A DNA stretch of 64,000 nucleotides from Siphonodentalium dalli (lineage: Eukaryota; Mollusca; Scaphopoda; Gadilida; Siphonodentaliidae), in the NCBI GenBank assembly GCA_032622095.1, contig CP136066.1:57628609-57692608 (forward strand), read 5' to 3'. How positions within the stretch are numbered: position 1 is the stretch's first letter; every line of letters starts with the position of its first letter. The translations under genes were made by a program, and so were the position numbers. Shown here in pieces: positions 57,783-64,000 of this stretch. The notes beneath the pieces are model-generated. The model did not search any database and was not told the origin of the DNA. It worked only from the letters and a program-made list of their open reading frames with translations.

Positions 57783-59180
57783 CTAGCAGGGTTACCCGGC
57801 GTTGCCCAGGTTAAAGTGATGTGTGAAACCCTCTGTGGATATTTGGTGGGAATAGAGAATACACTTGCTCTCAAAGTGTTACACGTATTCTCATAAATTG
57901 TATATCCAAATGGCATCACAAAACATGATTCCTACACATGGAATATATTATAAGTAGTGGCTCACCTGGTCAGGTCGGAGCGATTATCATTTTGTTTATC
58001 GCGTTTAATCCGTCCCACAAATAAAGAAGTATATATTTATTTACGACTGCGTAGACAGACGTTATAGCATAAAACATGAAAATCATAAACACATTAGTTC
58101 GAAAAAATAAAAGACGACAATTGTGTTTTACATAGAGATGTATCAATCAATCAATCAATCAATATTGTTTATCATATCTTCATAAAGATACAGATGTTTT
58201 AAAGATATGTCCAGGTGTTCCTCTGTTCTGGTGCTATATACTGGCTAATCATTTTCAGTTTAAAAGAAATGATGTTATGCCAGTATAGCAGCTACATGTG
58301 CCCGACACAGCGAGATTTTGAGTTGTTTATGTTAGGCGATGAGTCTGTTCTAAAAAATGAAAGAAATACTCTGTGTCGGCATATATACCCTTGTCATATG
58401 TCACTATTGGAGGATCCTGAAACTGCAAAGTCATGTGCTACGGACTGCGTTTTCCTTTATCTCAGACTGCACACTGTGACCACTATTTTTGAACAGGCCT
58501 GCTCTACATTTCCATATCTCTTGGCAATTGTAACTTTTTTGTGGAAACTATATTGAATGGGACAGACTCAATCGTGTTATAATATATACATGAGACATTC
58601 TAATATGCAATCCTCTGACGATTCAAGGTCCCTCAGTTTGAATGAATATATGTATCTCTTAAATATATTGATATAAATATACTTTTAATGCTTTCTTCTA
58701 TGTATCTGTGTTGCTAGATCATTATAGGAATGCCCTGATTTCCATCCCCATATAAATATGACAGTTGAGAAGATATAATTGTTCAAGTGACTTAATTCGG
58801 TCACCATTTATCGAGATTGTGAAATTGGAATGCCAAAAACTCCTTAAAACGACATGGAGATGGCCTGGGAGATGACTATATATAACTTTGTTGGATACTG
58901 GCGAATTGAACAATCTTAAAAATGCTAGTGAATCTCCTCTCGCCATCCATGATCCAAACGAACCCAAATGTGATTTAATTCATCATATCATTAGAGAAGA
59001 ATGTGCATGAATTTGGTGGAATCAGTGCTAAATATATTTGTATCAACTTTGGTTTAACTCCCCTCATGCATGACTTGAACCGTGCCACTTTTGTCATATT
59101 TAAACCACGTCTATTAGACTCGTGCATGCATTATATAATGGAGATGATTATATATAAATTTGGTGGTAATCGGCAACTAA
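57783..59180 (-). mobile_element. Non-autonomous Helitron-like element, copy 2
   Basis: Minus-strand 3' end: stem-loop (CCTGGGCAACGCCGGGT), 11 nt, then CTAG before T at 57782. Homologous to 470-1809 in reverse complement. A (TCAA)n run lies at 58142-58164. At its far end are diverged 130-bp units that continue in the region to about 61470. No replicase gene is present. Confidence 0.55.
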
Positions 59181-59400
59181 ACAAATTCCTATCATAGATC
59201 TAACACCCCCCCCCCCCCCCCATCTCTCACCCAAACGGCACAAATTTCGCGTCTTTAAGTCACACGGTTATATTCCTCGTATCACGGAGAAGAATAATAT
59301 ATCAATTTGGTCAAAATCTGCGCTACAACAGCCCCTCCCCTGACACCAACAACGTCACTTTAGAAAATTTTAACTTGCACCATTATCTTACTCGTAAAAA
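58985..59400. repeat. Degenerate ~130-bp units, first block
   Basis: Units share TTTGGTGG(T/C)AATCGGC(A/G)AC, CATATTTAAACCACA and TATAAT(G)GAGATGATTATATATAA-like blocks. A C16 run lies at about 59206-59221. Related units form the second block at 60530-61470. Confidence 0.6.
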
Positions 59401-60342
59401 GTTACCCCTGTTAGACCGCCTTGGTGCCATCTCGATTGTACCCTTAAAGTTATTTGTAATACGACCCTGCCTAACTATGCTTAAAAGCCATGTCCTGATT
59501 GGCCAGTGGCCCGAGTTACCATGGCTATCTCGTTCTAGTTTTGTGGTACAATTCTACTTTTTCCAATTGTACCACGAAAAAAATCGGTTTATTCAGATCG
59601 CCGCACGCGACTTTTCCCGTCTTTTCTAATTCCGCGCAAACGGGGCATCAACGGGGTACACCCGCACCCGTAACCCTTTGAATTTTGCTACACCTTAACA
59701 ATCTTGCGAATTTTCTAGCGATTTGTCGTTTGAAACCAGTTTGGTTGCCAATGAATATGGTCCAAATGATGTTATGGTATATTGATATATGTTACGACCA
59801 AAGAAAGTTACTTAATAAGTATATTAAATGACAAAATAAATCCATGGGGCCGGGCTGTGCATTCGTCGATTCGAATCTCGATCATATTCGATATTTCGGA
59901 ATCAAGTTGAAAATGAAAGCGTTTGTTCACCAGTACAGAAGGGGAATAAGATTAGTTTAGTAAACTAGATCATTTAGATCGCTTTGTGTAAGGAAATTGG
60001 TCCATAGTCGATGATCATATTCATGTTGTCCCAACAACGTTCAAAACAGAAATGACCGCAATCGTATTTCCTGTACAATTTAAATGAAACGCACGGGCGC
60101 CGCTGAAAACACATCGTTTTTTAGCCAATCACAACGATTATTTCTAGAAGAGGTGCCTCGAAAAGTCAACGGGGGAATTTCATAACAAGACAAGACATTA
60201 CCAGAGTACTCCATGCAAAGAAATCGAGTACGCCCAATACGAATTACACCACGAAATGTTTTCTCACCTGAGACCGAAAAAGCGCAGTATTTCGTTGACT
60301 ATTCAGTCGAATTGTGACCATAAACTTTCAGTCGTATTACAA
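59401..60342. other. Non-coding, no gene seen
   Basis: A small inverted repeat (TTTTGTGGTACAATT and its complement, about 59540-59582) resembles the inner part of the hairpin at 60343. No gene was recognised. Confidence 0.45.
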
Positions 60343-60489
60343 AAGAAATAAATACACGGTGTATCGGTGTGTATGGTAAAGTTGTACCACAAAAAACTGA
60401 TTGTAGGACTCCGCTACGCGTCGTCCTACAATCAGTTTTTTGTGGTACAACTTGACCATACACACCTCTACACCGTGTATTTATTTCTT
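60343..60489. repeat. Long hairpin, 67-bp arms
   Basis: 60343-60409 and 60423-60489 are inverted copies with very few mismatches and a 13-nt loop. The arms begin AAGAAATAAATACACGGTGT and contain GTTGTACCACAAAAAACTGA. Likely a MITE or fold-back element. Confidence 0.9.
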
Positions 60490-60529
60490 AAATATAGAAC
60501 ACAGACATATCTTCGCAAATATTTGATTC

Positions 60530-61470
60530 ATTGTATCATTTGAGAAGATCGTGTATGAGTTTGATGGTAATTGGCACTAAACATATTTTTGTAAGTTTTT
60601 GGTGACCCTCCCGTCCCTATTTCGGACTCAAGCGGCGCCACTTTTGACATCATTAAACCACACACTTAGACTCATTATAGTGATGAATATATATATAATT
60701 TATGAAAATTGACGAGTATACAAATTCGTATCAAATTTAGGGCCACCGTTGCATATCTCTCACCCAAAAGGCACAATTTGGCGCATTTTAACCACACGAT
60801 AAATTTATATCAAATTTAGTGTCCACCCCACCCACACCCATCTCTCACCAAAGCAAAACCAATGTGACGTCTTTAAAATCACACGATTAGATTCCTCATA
60901 TCATAAAAATATTGTGTATCAATTTTGGTGCCCCTCTCCCTTTCAGTGCACCCCTGAATCGAATGACGCCACTTTTGATAGCTTTAAGCCACACCATTAG
61001 AGACCTCATACCATGGGGATGAATTTGTATATGTTACGTGGCAATCGTCGACTAAACCAATTATTATCAAAATTAGTACCCACCCACCGCCCCCCAATCT
61101 CTAATCCCAACGACACCAATTTGGCGTCTTTAAATCACACAATAAGATTCCTTGTATCATGGAGAAGATCTCAGAAGAATGTGCATCAATTTGGTGGAAT
61201 TGGGCGCTAAAATTATTTTTGATCAATTTTGGTGCCCCTCTCCCCTTCCGGACATCCCTGACGCGAACGGCGCGACTTTTGACATATTTAAACCACACCA
61301 TTTGATTCCTCATATTATGGGGATGATTATATATAAGTTTGGTGGCAATCGGCGACAATTTTTTTTCTGACCCTCCCCCTTTTCAGCCCCTGACCCTAAC
61401 TCTCGCCATTATCTTTCTCGTAAAACTTTACCCCTATTAGACCCTTTTTGGGCCATCTAGGTGGTCCCCT
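60530..61470. repeat. Degenerate ~130-bp units, second block
   Basis: At least six diverged units with GACATCATTAAACCACA / GACATATTTAAACCACACCA, TTAGA(C/T)TC and GGGGATGA(A)TTATATATAA. The short frames are not conserved from unit to unit. Confidence 0.6.
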
Positions 61471-61492
61471 GTGAATTTCTATAGAACACAGA

Positions 61493-61532
61493 CACACAGA
61501 CAGATAGATAGACAGACAGACATACATTCGCA
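61493..61532. repeat. (GACA)n/(GATA)n microsatellite
   Basis: ACACAGACAGATAGATAGAC followed by further GACA units. Confidence 0.85.
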
Positions 61533-61651
61533 AATATAGATATAGATGACGGACACAATCATGCCGGACACTGATATCTGTTTTACCTGTCCCCCTCTCG
61601 AGGTTGTATCACTTAAAGTATGAATACAGCCTTTGATTACATTATATAACA

Positions 61652-62400
61652 CTAGCAGTTGACCCGAATTCGTCCGGGCTTTGACCTTGAATTGACCATT
61701 TTGAAGGTCAAGGTCAGGTCGGGGTCACGATTTGACCCGTCGAAAACACTCCCCCGACAAAAGTATCCCTAAGTATCAAATTTCGTCCGTTAATTTTTTT
61801 ATTTAATTTGAGTTAATTCTGTCTTTTTAATCAAGAGAAATGATGGTACCCGTCCCGTGATGGTACCCGTCCCTACCCTTCCTTAAAAGGGGTACGTTTG
61901 TGGGTACCCGTTTCAAGGTGAAGATCACCTCGGGCGGAAAAACTTACCCGATGAAAATCTCCCCCGTTCCTTGGAAGCCCTAAGTACGAAGACAGAAATA
62001 AGAAACACACAACACGCTCACGTCTGGATACAGACACACTCACGACTGGCCCCAGACATCATAATCACACCACACGCAAACGCTCTTTATCAACGACACT
62101 GCAGATACGAACGCTCTTTAACTATCAACGTGATTAACCCCACAGTGCCAAGGACGATCATTTTTGTGACTGGAAATGGAGAAGGAGTGCTCTGACGTTC
62201 TCAGAAGCGGTGCGATGACACTTCATGTGGGATTTTACCCTTAGATAGGAAGTTTGGGCTCTGAAATCCGTCCGGCAGTTTTCCCGACCATAGCTAACAA
62301 ACAGACAGACAGACAGAAGTCCCAAAATATATATCAGATTCACCTTTCGCGTTAAAACCTTTATTTCAAGAACGAATAACAATATCTTCGGTATCAGAGG
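61652..62400 (-). mobile_element. Helitron-like 3' end, second family
   Basis: The minus strand ends AGCCCGGACGAATTCGGGTC, then AACTGCTAG before T at 61651. The stem (CCCG/CGGG), an 8-10-nt gap and CTAG/T fit a Helitron 3' terminus. The body is different from the element at 57783. The other boundary is unknown and the right limit given is nominal. Confidence 0.4.
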
Positions 62401-63427
62401 AATTTTAAGTATTGAATCGCCTTAGATGTGTTACTGTCTGAATTTTTGGACCAAATAACCAGACATAGCTTTCAAAAAGGCAACCAGAATTGGAAGATAA
62501 ATGTCGATGTTTCACATATATACCTTGTATCTCAAACATTGTTCTCTGCTGTTTCGGGAATGTTACAAATTGTGAATCACATTGTTATTAATAGCATTGT
62601 AATCAAAAAACGACTTAATATTATATTCCCTAATCCTGTATAAATCTGATTCAGGTTATCTTAAATAATGCGGTATTGAATTTAGCCGATAATTGTTACT
62701 GGGATTCTGCCATGTTTTTAAGGGGCATGAACAGAAATCTCTGCATGGACATACAAAAGTTAGTGTGTCTTTGTGATCACATTTGGTTATATTATTATTC
62801 GATCTCGTCGTGAATTGAACAAAAGAAACGATAATAATCACCCCCGTGTACGTGGTATCGCCAAACCCGACTGATTGGGAAAGTAATTTTCAGTTTTTCG
62901 CGTATTATGATATGGGCATATGTTTGTTTCTTATCGCAAAACAGACAACGAACAACGTATTGTGTACGTCAATACGAAGCAGGAGTATTTACCCACCCGC
63001 TGTCAGTCAGTTCTCCAAGATCAAACAATTTAATAATTTTTTGGCGAATTTTTTTAACTAGTGTTTTTGCTTTTGCTCACGCAAATTTTCGAGAACATCC
63101 GTCCATTAGTATACTACCTGGCCTTCCATGCTGCCAAAACAAATGCCGGTATATAGCTGAATTTGTCATTGAAATATAGGATTGAACATATATTCTCAAT
63201 ATGCGCGCGATATGGAGGGACCAATGTCGGTCCAGATGTATGTCAAAGTCGCGGACCAAGATGTCACTAAATCGGATCTTCTGTGCAGTAAATATGCGTA
63301 TATTGCACTTAAGGAGTTCTGATGAGATTTCGCGTGTTTTATGTGTATTTGAGACTGATTAATTGGACTGCGAATGTCATCTGAAATATGAATCCATAAC
63401 ATGTTCGAAATATTGTGTACATATCTA
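62401..63427. other. Non-coding, no gene seen
   Basis: Several short frames, but none with a domain, signal peptide or splice support. Confidence 0.4.
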
Positions 63428-63431
63428 TTAA

Positions 63432-63823
63432 CCCTTTACCCAACAAACCGGCCAAAAACGGCCAAATAAAGCTGCAACAGCCTAAATTATCTTGGGTCTG
63501 TCTCAATAAAACCATACAAATATGGATATCATTGGAACCGGCTCATTGACCACATTGTGATGGTTACAGTTATGCCCTGTGCCAATGCATTCTCTTATAT
63601 ATGCGAGTCGACCATAGGTCGCCTCGCATATATAAGAGAATGCATTGGCCTAAACAAAATCTTTTTTTAACACTTTTAACCATTTTTTCTTACATTCTTT
63701 AACAATTTTATAATTTTTAATGTGTTAAGCCAATGCATTCTCTTATATATGCGAGGCGACCTATGGTCGACTCGCATATATAAGATAATGCATTGGCACA
63801 GGGCCCTTCTGTTGGGTAAAGGG
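63432..63823 (-). mobile_element. 392-bp piggyBac-type MITE, copy 2
   Basis: Same element as 53033-53424 in the opposite orientation and of exactly the same length. TTAA flanks lie at 63428-63431 and 63824-63827. The TIR is CCCTTTACCCAACA and TGTTGGGTAAAGGG, perfect here. The hairpins are at 63581-63649 and 63729-63797. Confidence 0.85.
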
Positions 63824-63827
63824 TTAA

Positions 63828-64000
63828 TTGAAATTAATTGAACAATCATCTCAGCATTCAAATTTGCGATTTCAAAAAGGTGAATTGATGATAACGCGAT
63901 GCCTTGATCAGACGCACGTGAATGCTGTCGTTTGTGCTAACCGGATATTCGTTTAGTATTAACATACTTGGGGTTTGTATATAGACCACACATGCAGGAG
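63828..64000. other. Non-coding window end
   Basis: No feature seen. Confidence 0.5.

Overview
The window reads as AT-rich nuclear DNA from an animal, most likely a mollusc or another lophotrochozoan. The evidence is spliced genes with signal-peptide first exons, a PAN/apple-like secreted protein, animal-type LINEs, Helitron ends, MITEs and a YqaJ-type transposon gene. The phylum is an inference; no rRNA or mitochondrial marker is present. Almost none of the short open frames look like genes.

Two host genes can be supported, both on the minus strand. The first is a two-exon gene from 31369 down to 23340. A TATA box (31418-31425) precedes a 40-nt exon that encodes most of a signal peptide. 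A 3.9-kb intron follows, and then one 4.1-kb exon made of about 61 copies of a 66-bp unit. Phases, splice sites and total length (1382 codons) agree, giving a secreted polyampholytic His/Asp/Lys/Ser/Gly-rich protein of 22-residue repeats. This is the most interesting object in the window. The second gene starts at 55130 with an exon for a signal peptide and a Cys-rich PAN/apple-like domain; two small candidate exons lie downstream at 52801-52851 and 52362-52386.

The rest is mainly mobile and repetitive DNA. 470-1809 and 57783-59180 are inverted copies of a non-autonomous Helitron-like element. 6480-7427 is the 5' end of a LINE with a broken ORF1. 8980-13192 and 36994-41321 are two copies of a 4.2-kb TIR transposon carrying a zinc-finger/YqaJ gene with the same lesions in both. 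13262-14300 is a tandem array. 17913-18133 is a tRNA-like SINE and 19181-20310 a broken LINE reverse transcriptase. 17228-17711, 22373-22780 and 32218-32680 are one MITE family. 41323-45450 and 48715-52054 are two members of a coding-poor LTR family. 53033-53424 and 63432-63823 are 392-bp MITEs with TTAA flanks. 56050-56509 is a different, TA-flanked MITE that contains the same 69-bp hairpin pair.

The genes do not form a pathway. The window shows how a repetitive secreted-protein gene sits among several generations of mobile DNA, with satellites and MITEs inside its intron and flanks.
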